64,000 bases of DNA from Microbacterium rhizomatis (GCF_008710745.1 NZ_VYSA01000001.1:1426001-1490000), one strand, 5' to 3'. Shown: positions 8,983-17,891, counted from the stretch's first letter. Notes: generated by a model from the sequence alone, not told the origin. Program-made: numbers and translations.

Positions 8983-9875
8983 GACGCGAGCCTCCGTTCG
9001 AAGATGCGCCGGGCGAGAATCCACCCGACGACGGCGAGAGCGACGAGGTAGAGAACATGGACGACGATCCCGAGCCCGCCGGTTTCGTGGCCGTAGGTGA
9101 GTGCCCTGCCGAGTTCGGAGGCGTGCCACAGCGGCGAGATCCACCCGATCCATTGCAGCCAGATGGGGAGCGCCCCCAGGGGATAGAACGTTCCCGAAAA
9201 CAGGAACATCGGCATGAAGACGAATCTCTGCACGAGGGCGAACTGCCCCTTGTCGTCTCGGATCGTGGCCGCATATGCCATCAGCGGAATGCCGAACGAG
9301 AGCCCGGCCAGCACGGCGACGAAGATCGACAGCCACCCCGTCGCCGGGTCCGGAACCGCACCGAAGACCCAGATGAACAGATAGTAGGCGACGGCGACCA
9401 CCAGCATCCGCGCTCCGGCGCCGTTCGTGACGCCGACCGCGATCTGCGACGACGACAGCGGCGACGCGTTGAATCCGTAGAAGTAGCGCCGCCATTTGAA
9501 CCCCGACAGGACCGGGTACGTGAACTCCTCGCTCGCCACGGCGATCGTCGCACTCATGAGCAATGCCGGCGCGACGAAGACGAGATAGCTGACCTGCTCG
9601 CCGCCGTCGACGATGGGCGCCTGGATGAGGGCGGCAAGACCCAGCGCGAGCCCGAGAAGGTACACGACGGGTTGCCCGATCGCGCCCACGACGATCGTCC
9701 AGCCGTAGGCGCGCATGGCCCGCACCATGTGCTCGGTGACGTACCAGCCGCCGAACGCGCGCGGTCGGCGGCCCCAGGCGAGCGCTTCGGCGCGCAGATC
9801 GTCGAGCGACGGCTGCGTGACCGCGACGGATGCCGCCGCATCCATCGCAGCATCCTCCGGATGTTCGCCGGTCAT
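8979..9875 (-). CDS. ABC-2 type exporter permease (first of two)
   Basis: A 298-residue paralogue of the next gene with a longer cytoplasmic N-terminus (about 60 residues before the first helix, including GRRPRAFGGWYVTEHMVRAM). Helices follow through VVYLLGLALGLAAL, YLVFVAPALLMSATIAVASEEF and FYPLGALPIWLQWIGWISPLWHASELGR, the same NodJ-like C-terminal pattern as its neighbour. The ATG at 9873-9875 overlaps the ATPase stop by four bases (ATGA), and its stop overlaps the next permease start, so the three genes are tightly coupled. Confidence 0.9.
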   Translation of the reverse strand: MTGEHPEDAAMDAAASVAVTQPSLDDLRAEALAWGRRPRAFGGWYVTEHMVRAMRAYGWTIVVGAIGQPVVYLLGLALGLAALIQAPIVDGGEQVSYLVFVAPALLMSATIAVASEEFTYPVLSGFKWRRYFYGFNASPLSSSQIAVGVTNGAGARMLVVAVAYYLFIWVFGAVPDPATGWLSIFVAVLAGLSFGIPLMAYAATIRDDKGQFALVQRFVFMPMFLFSGTFYPLGALPIWLQWIGWISPLWHASELGRALTYGHETGGLGIVVHVLYLVALAVVGWILARRIFERRLAS

Positions 9876-10813
9876 TCGATCAGCGACCTTCCGGTGAGCC
9901 GCAGGAACACGTCCTCGAGGCTCGACCGGCGCACGAGCGATGTGATCGGCTCCAGACCTCCGGCGACCACGCGCTCGAGGGCTCTCTCGCCGCTGTCGGT
10001 GTAAATGAGCACCCGGTCGGGAAGCACCTCGACCCGATCGCCGATACCCTCCAGATTCCCCGCGACCTGCTGATTGCGGTCCGACCCGAAGCGCACCTCG
10101 AGCACCTCTCGACTGGAGTGCTCGCGGATGAGCGACGCCGGCGTGCCCTCCGCCATGATGCGACCCTTGTCGACGACGACGAGGCGATCGCACAGCTGTT
10201 CGGCCTCGTCCATATAGTGCGTCGTCAGCACGAGAGTCGTGCCGCGCTCCTTGAGCCGGAACAGCCGGTCCCAGAGCACGTGGCGCGCCTGCGGGTCGAG
10301 GCCGGTGGTCGGCTCGTCCAGCAGCAGGATCCGCGGGTCGTTGATCAGGCCGCGAGCGATCGTCAGCCGGCGCTTCATACCGCCCGAGAGCGCGTCGACC
10401 TTGCTCTTCGCCTTGTCTTCGAGCGCGGCGAATGCGAGCAGCTCGTCGGCCTTCTCATGGCACGCTTTGCTCGACAGACCGAAGTAGCGGCCGTAGATGT
10501 AGAGGTTCTCGCGGGCGTTCAGCTCGCCGTCGAGGTTGTCCTGCTGCGGGACGACCCCGAGCCGCGAGCGGATCTCAGGGCCGTACTGATCGGGATCGAG
10601 TCCGAGGATGCTGAGCCCGCCGCTCGTACGCGTCGACACCGCGCCGATCATCTTCATCGTGGTCGACTTGCCTGCGCCGTTGGGGCCGAGCAGTCCGAAC
10701 GACTCCCCCGGGGCGACGTCGAAGCTCAGACCGTCGACGGCGACGAAGTCGGGCTTGCCCTTGACCTTGTAGGCCTTGACGAGGTTCTCGGCGGCGATGA
10801 CGGCTGTTGGCAC
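9872..10813 (-). CDS. ABC exporter ATPase (DrrA/NodI type)
   Basis: A 313-residue ATP-binding subunit. The Walker A GPNGAGKST lies near residues 42-50, the Q-loop at VVPQQDNLD, the signature LSGGMKRRL, Walker B ILLLDEP, and the switch histidine in TTHYMDEAEQLCDRL. The 80-residue C-terminal extension (ending SLEDVFLRLTGRSLIE) is the DUF4162-like tail of the DrrA/CcmA subgroup. First gene of a three-gene operon with two ABC-2 permeases. Start: ATG at 10811-10813; upstream lies the C-rich tract at 10847-10900. Confidence 0.93.
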   Translation of the reverse strand: MPTAVIAAENLVKAYKVKGKPDFVAVDGLSFDVAPGESFGLLGPNGAGKSTTMKMIGAVSTRTSGGLSILGLDPDQYGPEIRSRLGVVPQQDNLDGELNARENLYIYGRYFGLSSKACHEKADELLAFAALEDKAKSKVDALSGGMKRRLTIARGLINDPRILLLDEPTTGLDPQARHVLWDRLFRLKERGTTLVLTTHYMDEAEQLCDRLVVVDKGRIMAEGTPASLIREHSSREVLEVRFGSDRNQQVAGNLEGIGDRVEVLPDRVLIYTDSGERALERVVAGGLEPITSLVRRSSLEDVFLRLTGRSLIE

Positions 10814-10879
10814 CCGTAGAGCCTATTACCGGCCTCCGACGCGACTCCCCCCTCCTCCCTCCCCCCTCCCCTCCCTCCT

Positions 10880-10927
10880 CCCCTCCCCCCCTCCAACCTG
10901 CCGTGTCAGGTTGGAGGGGGGGAGGGG
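10880..10927. terminator. 21-bp perfect inverted repeat of C-rich/G-rich arms
   Basis: The left arm 10880-10900 (CCCCTCCCCCCCTCCAACCTG) is the exact complement of the right arm 10907-10927, with the 6-base loop CCGTGT. It lies between the divergent exporter operon and the HTH gene, so it is not at the end of a gene. As RNA or single-stranded DNA it would be very stable and could insulate the two promoters. Confidence 0.8.
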
Positions 10928-10986
10928 CTAGGGGCTAGGGGCTAGGGGCTAGGGGCTAGGGGCGCGGGGCTAGGGGGTAGGGGGTA
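10924..10986. repeat. Nine GGGGNTA-like heptamers (telomere-like G-rich tract)
   Basis: Consecutive 7-base units: GGGGCTA five times (10924-10958), GGGGCGC, GGGGCTA, then GGGGGTA twice (10973-10986). Every unit has a run of four or five G, so the tract can form one or more G-quadruplexes on the plus strand. It ends immediately before the promoter of the small HTH gene. Confidence 0.9.
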
Positions 10987-10997
10987 GTCAACCTGGA

Positions 10998-11034
10998 TTG
11001 ACAACATCCGACTCTGTCAACTACCGTTGACGAA
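10998..11034 (+). promoter_or_regulatory. Promoter with GTCAAC-N4-GTTGAC operator for the small HTH gene
   Basis: TTGACA (10998-11003) and TACCGT (11022-11027, matching TAnnnT at 18-bp spacing) place the transcription start at about the ATG at 11035, so the mRNA may be leaderless. The dyad GTCAAC (11016-11021) / GTTGAC (11026-11031) covers the -10 box, and a further GTCAAC lies at 10987-10992. Autoregulation by the HTH product is likely. Confidence 0.6.
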
Positions 11035-11250
11035 ATGAGCAGCGACGATATCCGCACCCTCGTCGGATCGGCCGCCGAGGGCGAGCCGATCGCCGAACTG
11101 CATCGGCTCGCCGCGGTGCGCCGAGAGATCGCCCGCGCCGAAGAGGTGCAGGTGCGCCGGGCCCGCGTGCAGGGCTACTCGTGGCAGGCCATCGCGGCCG
11201 CGCTGGGTGTGACCCGGCAGGCTGCGCACAAGAAGTACGGTCGAAGGTAG
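11035..11250 (+). CDS. Small helix-turn-helix protein
   Basis: A 71-residue basic protein. Residues 45-66 read VQGYSWQAIAAALGVTRQAA, a textbook helix-turn-helix (turn at LGV, recognition helix TRQAAHKKYG). The N-terminal half (LHRLAAVRREIARAEEVQVRRAR) should be a dimerising helix. Such small HTH proteins are common and uncharacterised in Microbacteriaceae. No Shine-Dalgarno precedes the ATG; the promoter position suggests a leaderless message. It lies 44 bases upstream of the ABC exporter at 11295, so it may regulate both itself and that gene. Its target is not known. Confidence 0.8.
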   Translation: MSSDDIRTLVGSAAEGEPIAELHRLAAVRREIARAEEVQVRRARVQGYSWQAIAAALGVTRQAAHKKYGRR

Positions 11251-11294
11251 GGTTCCACCCCCTGCTTCGCCCCAGAGGAACGCAAGGAAGAGTC

Positions 11295-13235
11295 ATGTCC
11301 ACCAGCACCACCGCCCGCACCGGACGATCTCGGCTCAGAGGCAAAGAGCCCGCCGGCCCGAGGGCGACCTTCCGTCAGCTCCTGCCTTTCATCTTCGAGC
11401 ACAGGCGCACGCTCATCGTCGTTGCCGTGCTCAGCATCCTCGGCGCGATCGCCACGCTCGTGCAACCGCTCCTCGTCGGGCAGCTGATCACCCGGGTCCA
11501 GAACAACGAGGCGCTCGGGATGCTGGTGTGGGCACTGGTCGCCTTCGTCGTCGTCGCCGCGCTGATCTCCGGATTCCAGCACTTCCTGCTCCAGCGCACC
11601 GGTACGGCGGTCGTCTACTCCAGTCGTCGCAAGCTGATCGCCCGGATCCTGCACCTTCCGATCAGCGAGTTCGATGCGCGTCGCACCGGCGACCTGGTCT
11701 CGCGGGTCGGCACCGACACCACCCTCCTGTATGCCGTTCTGACGCAGGGACTCGCCGACGCGATCGGCAACGCCCTGATCTTCCTCGGCGCGCTGATCGC
11801 GATGGCGATCATCGACCCGGTGCTCCTCGCCATCATCGTGATCGTCATCGGAGCGTCGGTCGTCGGCGTCGTCCTGCTCAGCGGTCGTATCCGCGTCGCC
11901 TCGACCGAGCAGCAGGTCAAGGTCGGCGAACTCGCATCGGGCGTCGAGCGCGCGATCGGTTCGATCCGCACCGTCCGGGCGGCCGGGGCGACCGAGCGCG
12001 AGGTCCAGAGCGTCACCGAGCGCGCGACCGAGGCCTATACGGTCGGGGTCCGCATCGCGAAGGTGTCCGCGCTCGTCCTCCCCGTCGCGAGCATCGCGCT
12101 CCAGGTGTCGCTGCTCGTCGTGCTCGGGGTGGGCGGATTCCGCGTCGCCTCCGGTGCCATCCCGATCGCGAGCCTGGTCACGTTCATCATGTTCCTCTTC
12201 ATGCTCATCGCGCCGCTGGGTTCGACCTTTGGGGCGATCACCTCGGTCAATCAGGCCCTCGGCGCACTCGGCCGCATCCAGGAGGTGCTCGACCTCCCGG
12301 TCGAGTCGGACTCCGACGCAGCAGTCGCCGCGTCCCTTCCCGGTACCTCGATCCGACCGGATGCTGCCGCCCCGGCCGCGATCGAATTCGTCGACGTGCA
12401 CTTCTCCTACCCCGAGAACGTCGTCGCGGCCCGCGCCGCCGCTGAGGCCGAGGCCGTGCGCGTCCTCGAGAACGCGCACGTGGATCCGGCGACGTCATCG
12501 GTCACCGTCGTCCAGGACGGCGAGTCAGCACCCCTGCACGGCGACCTCGCGCAACCGGGAGTCCTGCAGGGCGTCTCGTTCCGGGTGCCGCGCGGCAGCA
12601 GGGTGGCACTCGTCGGGCCGTCGGGCGCGGGAAAGAGCACGACGCTCTCGCTCATCGAGCGCTTCTACGACCCGACGGCCGGGGCGATCCTCGTGGACGG
12701 CGTCGACATCCGTGCCCTCGAGCGCGACGAACTGCGCGCCCGTTTCGGCTATGTCGAACAGGACGCGCCGACGCTCGCCGGAACGATCGCCGACAATCTC
12801 CGGCTCGCCTCACCCGAGGCATCCGATGCCGACTGCGAACGCGTGCTGCGGGCGGTCAACCTCGGCGAGGTGCTCGAGCGCAGTCCTCTCGGGGTCGACG
12901 CAGAGGTCGGCGAGGGCGGCGTCATGCTCTCGGGCGGCGAGCGTCAGCGCCTCGCGATCGCGCGGGCCCTGCTTGCGGCCGCGCCGATCCTGCTCCTGGA
13001 CGAATCGACGTCTTCGCTCGACGGTCTCAACGAGCAGCGGATGCGCGACGCGATCGACGCGGTCGCCGAGGGGCGCACGCTCATCGTGATCGCCCATCGC
13101 CTGTCGACGGTGGTCGACAGCGACCACATCGTCGTGCTCGATCATGGCCGCGTCGTGGGGCAGGGCACGCACTCGGAGCTTGTGGAATCCACTCCGCTCT
13201 ATCGGGATCTCGCGCGCCACCAGCTGCTGGTCTGA
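11295..13235 (+). CDS. One-piece ABC exporter (membrane domain fused to ATPase)
   Basis: A 646-residue half-transporter that would act as a homodimer. Six membrane helices fill residues 25 to about 320 (type I exporter fold), and the ATPase follows: Walker A GPSGAGKST, Q-loop YVEQDAP, signature LSGGERQRL, Walker B ILLLDESTSSLD, switch IAHRLST. The start ATG at 11295 follows AAGGAAGAG; the open frame upstream of it belongs to the HTH gene region. An unusual insertion of roughly 40 residues, rich in Ala/Glu/Val, separates the A-loop tyrosine (VHFSYPE, near 371) from VLQGVSF (near 423), where these meet after about ten residues in relatives. Substrate unknown; the family includes lipid and multidrug exporters. 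Confidence 0.92.
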   Translation: MSTSTTARTGRSRLRGKEPAGPRATFRQLLPFIFEHRRTLIVVAVLSILGAIATLVQPLLVGQLITRVQNNEALGMLVWALVAFVVVAALISGFQHFLLQRTGTAVVYSSRRKLIARILHLPISEFDARRTGDLVSRVGTDTTLLYAVLTQGLADAIGNALIFLGALIAMAIIDPVLLAIIVIVIGASVVGVVLLSGRIRVASTEQQVKVGELASGVERAIGSIRTVRAAGATEREVQSVTERATEAYTVGVRIAKVSALVLPVASIALQVSLLVVLGVGGFRVASGAIPIASLVTFIMFLFMLIAPLGSTFGAITSVNQALGALGRIQEVLDLPVESDSDAAVAASLPGTSIRPDAAAPAAIEFVDVHFSYPENVVAARAAAEAEAVRVLENAHVDPATSSVTVVQDGESAPLHGDLAQPGVLQGVSFRVPRGSRVALVGPSGAGKSTTLSLIERFYDPTAGAILVDGVDIRALERDELRARFGYVEQDAPTLAGTIADNLRLASPEASDADCERVLRAVNLGEVLERSPLGVDAEVGEGGVMLSGGERQRLAIARALLAAAPILLLDESTSSLDGLNEQRMRDAIDAVAEGRTLIVIAHRLSTVVDSDHIVVLDHGRVVGQGTHSELVESTPLYRDLARHQLLV

Positions 13236-13253
13236 CACACTCGCACCCTCCTT

Positions 13254-13267
13254 CCGCAAGCCTGCGG
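13254..13267. terminator. Hairpin between convergent ABC exporter and pckG
   Basis: CCGCA (13254-13258) with TGCGG (13263-13267) and a 4-base loop, followed by the G-rich stretch CCGGGGGTGGCC. It lies in the 67-base gap between two converging genes. Short stem, no U-run. Confidence 0.4.
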
Positions 13268-13302
13268 CCGGGGGTGGCCGCGCGGGGACCACGTGAAGCG
13301 CG

Positions 13303-15195
13303 TCAGGCGTCCTGCGCCGCTTTCAGGCGGTACCGCAGGGCCGCCAGCTCGGACTGCAATGCCGGCGGGATCCGACCGTCGAAGGTGTCGTAGAACTCCT
13401 CGGTGAGGTCGGTCTCACGAAGCCACGACGCGGTGTCGACCGCGAAGAGCTCATCGAGATCGGCCTGGGGAACGTCGATGCCGGATAGATCCAGATCGGA
13501 TGCCACGGGGAGGCGACCGATCGGACTCTCGACCGCACCCACCTCGCCGTCGATCCGGCGGATGATCCAATCGATGACCCGCGAGTTGTCGCCGAATCCC
13601 GGCCAGAGGAAGCGACCGTCGGACCCCTTGCGGAACCAGTTCACCTGGAAAACGCGAGGCGCGCGGTCGAACCGAAGCTTCTGGCCGATGCTGATCCAGT
13701 GACCGAAGTAGTCGGCCATGTTGTAGCCGCAGAACGGCAGCATCGCGAAAGGATCGCGGCGGAGTTCGCCGACCGTCCCCTCGGCCGCGGCGGTCCGCTC
13801 GGAGGAGATCGTCGAACCGAGGAAGACCCCGTGCGTCCAGTCTGTCGCCTCGAGGACGAGGGGCACGTTGGTCGCACGCCGACCGCCGAAGAGGATCGCG
13901 TCGAGCGGAACGCCCTGCGGAGCGTCCCAATCCGAGGCGATCTGGGGGCATTGGGCGGCCGCCACCGTGAACCTCGAGTTCGGGTGTGCAGCGGGCCGGC
14001 CCATCTCCGGCGTCCAGGGGTTGCCCTCCCAGTCGATGAGGTGCGGGGGCGCTTCGTCGGTCAGACCCTCCCACCACACGTCACCGTCCGGGCGGAGCGC
14101 GACGTTCGTGAAGATCGTGTTGCCCCACAGCGTCTCGACGGCGGTCACGTTCGTCGATTCGCCCGTACCCGGTGCGACGCCGAAGAAGCCGGCTTCGGGA
14201 TTGATCGCCCACAGGCGCCCGTCTTCGCCGGGGCGCAGCCACGCGATGTCGTCGCCCAGCGTCTCGACCCGCCAGCCCGGAATCGTCGGCCGCAGCATCG
14301 CGAGGTTGGTCTTGCCGCATGCCGACGGGAAAGCCGCGGCGAGGTGGTAGGCGCGTCCCGCCGGGTCGACCACTCGAATCAGGAGCATGTGCTCGGCGAG
14401 CCATCCGTTGTCGCGCCCGATGACCGAGGCGATCCGCAGGGCGAAGCACTTCTTGGCGAGAATGGCGTTGCCGCCGTAGCCCGAGCCGTACGACCACACC
14501 TCGAGCGTCTCGGGGTAGTGCACGATGTACTTCTCGTCGTTGCACGGCCAGGCGACGTCCTCCTCGCCGGGTGCGAGCGGGGCACCGACCGAGTGCACCG
14601 TCTTGACCCACGGCGCGCCGGCGGCGATCTCGCGCACGACGGCCGTGCCGACGCGGGTCATGATCTCGATCGACGACACCGCGTAGGCGCTGTCGGTGAT
14701 CTGCACGCCGATGTGAGACAGCGGGCCGCCCACCGCCCCCATCGAGAAGGGCACGACATACATCGTGCGGCCGCGCATCGATCCTTCGAACAGGCCGTCC
14801 ATCGTGGCGCGCATCTCGGCGGGGTCGGCCCAGTTGTTCGTAGGGCCCGCATCCACCTCGCGCTCGGAGGCGATGAAGGTGCGACCCTCTGTGCGTGCCA
14901 CATCGCTCGGGTGGGAACGGGCGAGGTACGAGCCCGGGCGCCACTCGGGATTGAGCTTTATGAGCTTGCCCTCGTCGACCATCTGCCGCAGCAGCGCGTC
15001 GTTCTCGGCGCGCGAGCCGTCGACCCAGTGGATGCTGTCCGGCTGCGTGAGCGCAGCGATCCGGTCGACCCAGGCCAGGAGGTCCGCCATGCCATCGCCC
15101 TCGACGGCCGGACGGGCGCCGAAGTCACGAACGGCGGCACCGCGCGGGGACGCGGGACGAGGCGCAGAGCGGGTGAAGATGTCGGCCAGAGCCAT
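13303..15195 (-). CDS. pckG: Phosphoenolpyruvate carboxykinase (GTP)
   Basis: A 630-residue GTP-type PEPCK, the actinobacterial class, that interconverts oxaloacetate and PEP at the entry to gluconeogenesis. The nucleotide P-loop with the reactive cysteine reads [58 protein letters not shown] and [10 protein letters not shown] are all present. Length fits the family (about 610). The ATG at 15193-15195 has GAAGGAGAA ahead of it; an upstream in-frame TTG at 15237 would add 14 residues but has poorer context. Divergent from a RamB-like regulator across a 116-base region with two palindromes, so carbon-source control by that regulator is likely. Confidence 0.97.
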   Translation of the reverse strand: MALADIFTRSAPRPASPRGAAVRDFGARPAVEGDGMADLLAWVDRIAALTQPDSIHWVDGSRAENDALLRQMVDEGKLIKLNPEWRPGSYLARSHPSDVARTEGRTFIASEREVDAGPTNNWADPAEMRATMDGLFEGSMRGRTMYVVPFSMGAVGGPLSHIGVQITDSAYAVSSIEIMTRVGTAVVREIAAGAPWVKTVHSVGAPLAPGEEDVAWPCNDEKYIVHYPETLEVWSYGSGYGGNAILAKKCFALRIASVIGRDNGWLAEHMLLIRVVDPAGRAYHLAAAFPSACGKTNLAMLRPTIPGWRVETLGDDIAWLRPGEDGRLWAINPEAGFFGVAPGTGESTNVTAVETLWGNTIFTNVALRPDGDVWWEGLTDEAPPHLIDWEGNPWTPEMGRPAAHPNSRFTVAAAQCPQIASDWDAPQGVPLDAILFGGRRATNVPLVLEATDWTHGVFLGSTISSERTAAAEGTVGELRRDPFAMLPFCGYNMADYFGHWISIGQKLRFDRAPRVFQVNWFRKGSDGRFLWPGFGDNSRVIDWIIRRIDGEVGAVESPIGRLPVASDLDLSGIDVPQADLDELFAVDTASWLRETDLTEEFYDTFDGRIPPALQSELAALRYRLKAAQDA

Positions 15196-15243
15196 GGACG
15201 GTTCTCCTTCAACGAACGGATTCGAGTTCTCCTCCAATATCCC

Positions 15244-15266
15244 GTGGTAGACCGAAGAATTACCAC
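15244..15266. promoter_or_regulatory. Palindrome GTGGTA-N11-TACCAC in the pckG / regulator intergenic region
   Basis: Perfect 6-bp half-sites at 15244-15249 and 15261-15266. It lies 49 bases upstream of the pckG start and 46 upstream of the regulator start, a reasonable operator position for either gene. Confidence 0.5.
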
Positions 15267-15276
15267 CGCCAATACG

Positions 15277-15298
15277 CTTAAGAATCGTGATTCTTTAG
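15277..15298. promoter_or_regulatory. Palindrome CTTAAGAATC-GT-GATTCTTTAG before the RamB-like gene
   Basis: Ten-base half-sites (15277-15286 and 15289-15298) with one mismatched pair. It ends 13 bases before the regulator ATG, over its likely transcription start. This is a good candidate autoregulatory operator for an XRE-type repressor. It is unlike the published corynebacterial RamB site. Confidence 0.55.
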
Positions 15299-15311
15299 AT
15301 ATCATCAAGGA

Positions 15312-16748
15312 ATGTCGCCGTCATCGCTCGAACTCGCCACCCTTGGCCACCGCATCCGCCACGAGAGGGTCGCCCACGGTTTCACGCTCGATGAGCTCGG
15401 CGCCCGAGTGGGTGTCGCCGGAAGCCAGTTGAGTCTCATCGAGAACGGCAAGCGTGAGCCCAAACTCTCACTCCTCCAGGCGATCGCAGAGGTCGCCGGC
15501 ATCGAAGTGACGCAGCTCCTCTCTCCCGAGCCGCCCAACCACCGCGCTGCCCTCGAGATCGAGCTGGAGCGCGCACAGGCGGGTTCGGTGTTCCGACAGC
15601 TGGGCATCGCCCCTGTGCGCATCACGAAGGGCATGAGCGACGACACGATCGAGTCGATCCTGGGGCTCCATCGTGAGCTGCAGCGTCGCGAGCGCGAAGC
15701 GATCGCGACTCCGGAAGAAGCGCGACGCGCCAACACGGAGCTGCGACTGCGCATGCGTGAGCGCAACAACTACCTCCCCGAGATCGAGAGGCTCGCCGAG
15801 AATCAGCTCAAGGCCGCGGGTCACACCTCCGGGGCGCTCACCCACCGCACGGTCAGCATCATGGCGGAGCAGCTGGGCTTCGAACTCATCTACGTCAACG
15901 ATCTCCCCCACTCGGCGCGCTCGGTCACCGATCTCGAGAACGGACGGATCTACCTGCCGCCCGCCTCGATTCCTGGCGGCCACGGCCTGCGATCGATGGC
16001 GCTGCAGGCGATGGCCCACCGGCTCCTCGGGCACCAGCGTCCTGCCGACTATGCGGACTTCCTGCAGCAGCGCCTCGAGATCAACTACTTCGCCGCCTGC
16101 TGCCTCATGCCCGAGACCTCGTCGGTCGCGTTCCTGCAGCAGGCCAAGAAAGACCGCAACCTCGCGGTCGAAGACTTCCGCGACGCGTTCGGCGTGACCC
16201 ACGAGGCGGCAGGGATGCGCATGACCAACCTGCTCACGCAGCATCTCGATATCCCCCTCCATTTCCTCCGCGTTGACGGCTCGGGCGCGATCTCCCGTGT
16301 GTACGAGAACGACGAGCTTCCGCTGCCCATGGATGTCACGGGCGCCGTCGAAGGTCAGATCGCCTGCCGACGGTTCCTGGCCCGGTCGGCATTCGAGGAG
16401 CAGAACCGCACGACGGAGCACTATCAGTACACAGACACCCCCCACGGGACGTTCTGGTGCTCGACGCAGACCGGCACCACCTCGGACGGCGAATTCTCGA
16501 TCACGGTCGGTGTGCCGTTCGACGACGCGAAGTGGTTCCGCGGCCGTGAGGCGTCCAAGCGGGTGACCTCGACATGCCCCGACGAGTCGTGCTGCCGCCG
16601 CGCCCCTGCCGAAGTCACCCGCCGCTGGGAGGGCAAGGCCTGGCCGAGCGCACGCGTGCACATGCAGATGTTCTCGCCGCTCCCCCGCGGCGCATTCCCC
16701 GGCGTGGACGACAGCGAGGTCTACGCGTTCCTCGACCGGCACGCCTGA
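15312..16748 (+). CDS. RamB-like XRE-family regulator (ImmA/IrrE-like domain)
   Basis: A 478-residue transcription factor. Residues 9-66 are an XRE helix-turn-helix (GHRIRHERVAHGFTLDELGA then GSQLSLIENGKREP). The middle carries a degenerate ImmA/IrrE (DUF955) domain: QAMAHRLLGHQRP replaces the catalytic HExxH, so it should not be a protease. The C-terminal DUF2083-type domain has a cysteine-rich patch (STCPDESCCRRAP). This layout is that of RamB, the acetate/glyoxylate regulator of Corynebacterium and Mycobacterium, which is thought to sense short-chain acyl compounds. The ATG at 15312 follows CAAGGA. Divergent position points to pckG as a target. Confidence 0.88.
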   Translation: MSPSSLELATLGHRIRHERVAHGFTLDELGARVGVAGSQLSLIENGKREPKLSLLQAIAEVAGIEVTQLLSPEPPNHRAALEIELERAQAGSVFRQLGIAPVRITKGMSDDTIESILGLHRELQRREREAIATPEEARRANTELRLRMRERNNYLPEIERLAENQLKAAGHTSGALTHRTVSIMAEQLGFELIYVNDLPHSARSVTDLENGRIYLPPASIPGGHGLRSMALQAMAHRLLGHQRPADYADFLQQRLEINYFAACCLMPETSSVAFLQQAKKDRNLAVEDFRDAFGVTHEAAGMRMTNLLTQHLDIPLHFLRVDGSGAISRVYENDELPLPMDVTGAVEGQIACRRFLARSAFEEQNRTTEHYQYTDTPHGTFWCSTQTGTTSDGEFSITVGVPFDDAKWFRGREASKRVTSTCPDESCCRRAPAEVTRRWEGKAWPSARVHMQMFSPLPRGAFPGVDDSEVYAFLDRHA

Positions 16749-16758
16749 CGCGGCCGGG

Positions 16759-16795
16759 CCGGATGGGCGCGTTCGGCGCCGAAGGGCGCGTCCGG
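16759..16795. terminator. Terminator-like hairpin after the RamB-like gene
   Basis: The core TTCGGCGCCGAA (16772-16783) is a perfect 12-base palindrome, extended outward by CGCG/CGCG and CCGGA/TCCGG with a 4-base bulge. It sits 11 bases after the stop and is followed by AAAAC. Confidence 0.55.
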
Positions 16796-16927
16796 AAAAC
16801 GGTCGAGGCGCAGGCCTCCGTCAGCAACCAGCCGGACATCTGCGCCAGCCCTCGCCGGCGCATGTCCGGGACATGGTCGCGACGCGGTCATCTGCGAACT
16901 TTCTGCCTGACATCAGCCGTGCGCGGA

Positions 16928-17869
16928 TCAGGTCGGCGGCGGAGCCGGCGGTCCGGGCAGCGCCTGCGGAGCAGGTGGAGTCCAGCGCACCCACGCGATC
17001 ACGTAGATCACGAGCGCGGTCACGAGGGCGGCCAGCACCCACAGCACGACGACGAAGTCCACCCACGACCCGATCGGCGGGGCGCCGGGAAGGAAGGTCC
17101 GCAGCGGGATCGTCGCGAAGAGCACCGCCGCCATCCAGCTCATCAGCGTCGCCTCGACCTTGCGGCGACCGCGGAACGCGAGGATCGCGACGGTGAGCGA
17201 GAGCACCGGCATGACGATCATCAGGGCGAGGATGACCATCCCGAACGCGACGGTGGCGCTCGAGCGCGTTGCGGTGATCCGGAGGGCGGGCAGCGCCTCG
17301 CCGTTGACGATCAGATCGTCACTCCCGCTCACGGTCTCGGAGGCGAACGTCCAGCCCGGCACATGCGCCGATCCGCAGACGACCGTCTTGATCGGAGTGA
17401 GGACGCCGTTCACCGTCTGCGCCGCGAGGAATCTGACATCCACGGAGTGGGAGTCGAACGGCCACTGCTCGATGTAGCCGTCCGTGATCAGACGGAGAGG
17501 CTGCGATGACGGCACCTGGCCGGCCGCGACGGTGAAGCTGCGCGACCCGTCATTCGGGAAGACGATCACGGTCAGCGGATCTTTCAGGAATCCCGCTTCA
17601 TCCTGAGGAACGGGGCCGAAGTCGAGGACCGAGTAGATCGCATTGAGCCTGTCACCCGCGGCATCCATCGACTGCGGACTGAACGAGAGCACCACCGCAT
17701 CCTTCGGCGCGTCCTCGGCGCAACCGCTCGCAGAGATGCTCTCCAGACTGTCTCCGGCGGCGTACAGCGACACGACGCCCACATAGACCACCGCGAAGAG
17801 CGCGAGGATCGAAACGACCCAGACGACTGTTCGTCCGCGGAAGCGGCGGGACTTCGATGCGGGCGGCAC
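16928..17869 (-). CDS. DUF4436-family membrane protein
   Basis: A 313-residue protein with one N-terminal membrane helix (VVWVVSILALFAVVYVGVV), a 190-residue extracytoplasmic region (ASGCAEDAPKDAVVLSFSPQ, PFDSHSVDVRFLAAQ, GTT-type beta strands) and three C-terminal helices around residues 205-295, ending in a Pro-rich tail. This order is that of the DUF4436 family, whose role is unknown. The GTG at 17867-17869 is used as start because it falls just downstream of the preceding gene's stop; an ATG at 17944 would overlap that gene by 53 bases. The start is uncertain. It probably forms an operon with the winged-helix gene. Confidence 0.7.
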   Translation of the reverse strand: MPPASKSRRFRGRTVVWVVSILALFAVVYVGVVSLYAAGDSLESISASGCAEDAPKDAVVLSFSPQSMDAAGDRLNAIYSVLDFGPVPQDEAGFLKDPLTVIVFPNDGSRSFTVAAGQVPSSQPLRLITDGYIEQWPFDSHSVDVRFLAAQTVNGVLTPIKTVVCGSAHVPGWTFASETVSGSDDLIVNGEALPALRITATRSSATVAFGMVILALMIVMPVLSLTVAILAFRGRRKVEATLMSWMAAVLFATIPLRTFLPGAPPIGSWVDFVVVLWVLAALVTALVIYVIAWVRWTPPAPQALPGPPAPPPT

Positions 17870-17891
17870 GGTGCCCAGTGTGCCAGACCGG

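Noticed and set aside
10924..10986. GGGGCTA array as a true chromosome telomere
   Set aside because: It is internal, flanked on both sides by ordinary genes; only a telomere-like sequence.
11175..12479. 434-codon minus-strand frame opposite the ABC exporter
   Set aside because: Asp/Glu/Arg-rich shadow frame; the exporter on the other strand has all family motifs.
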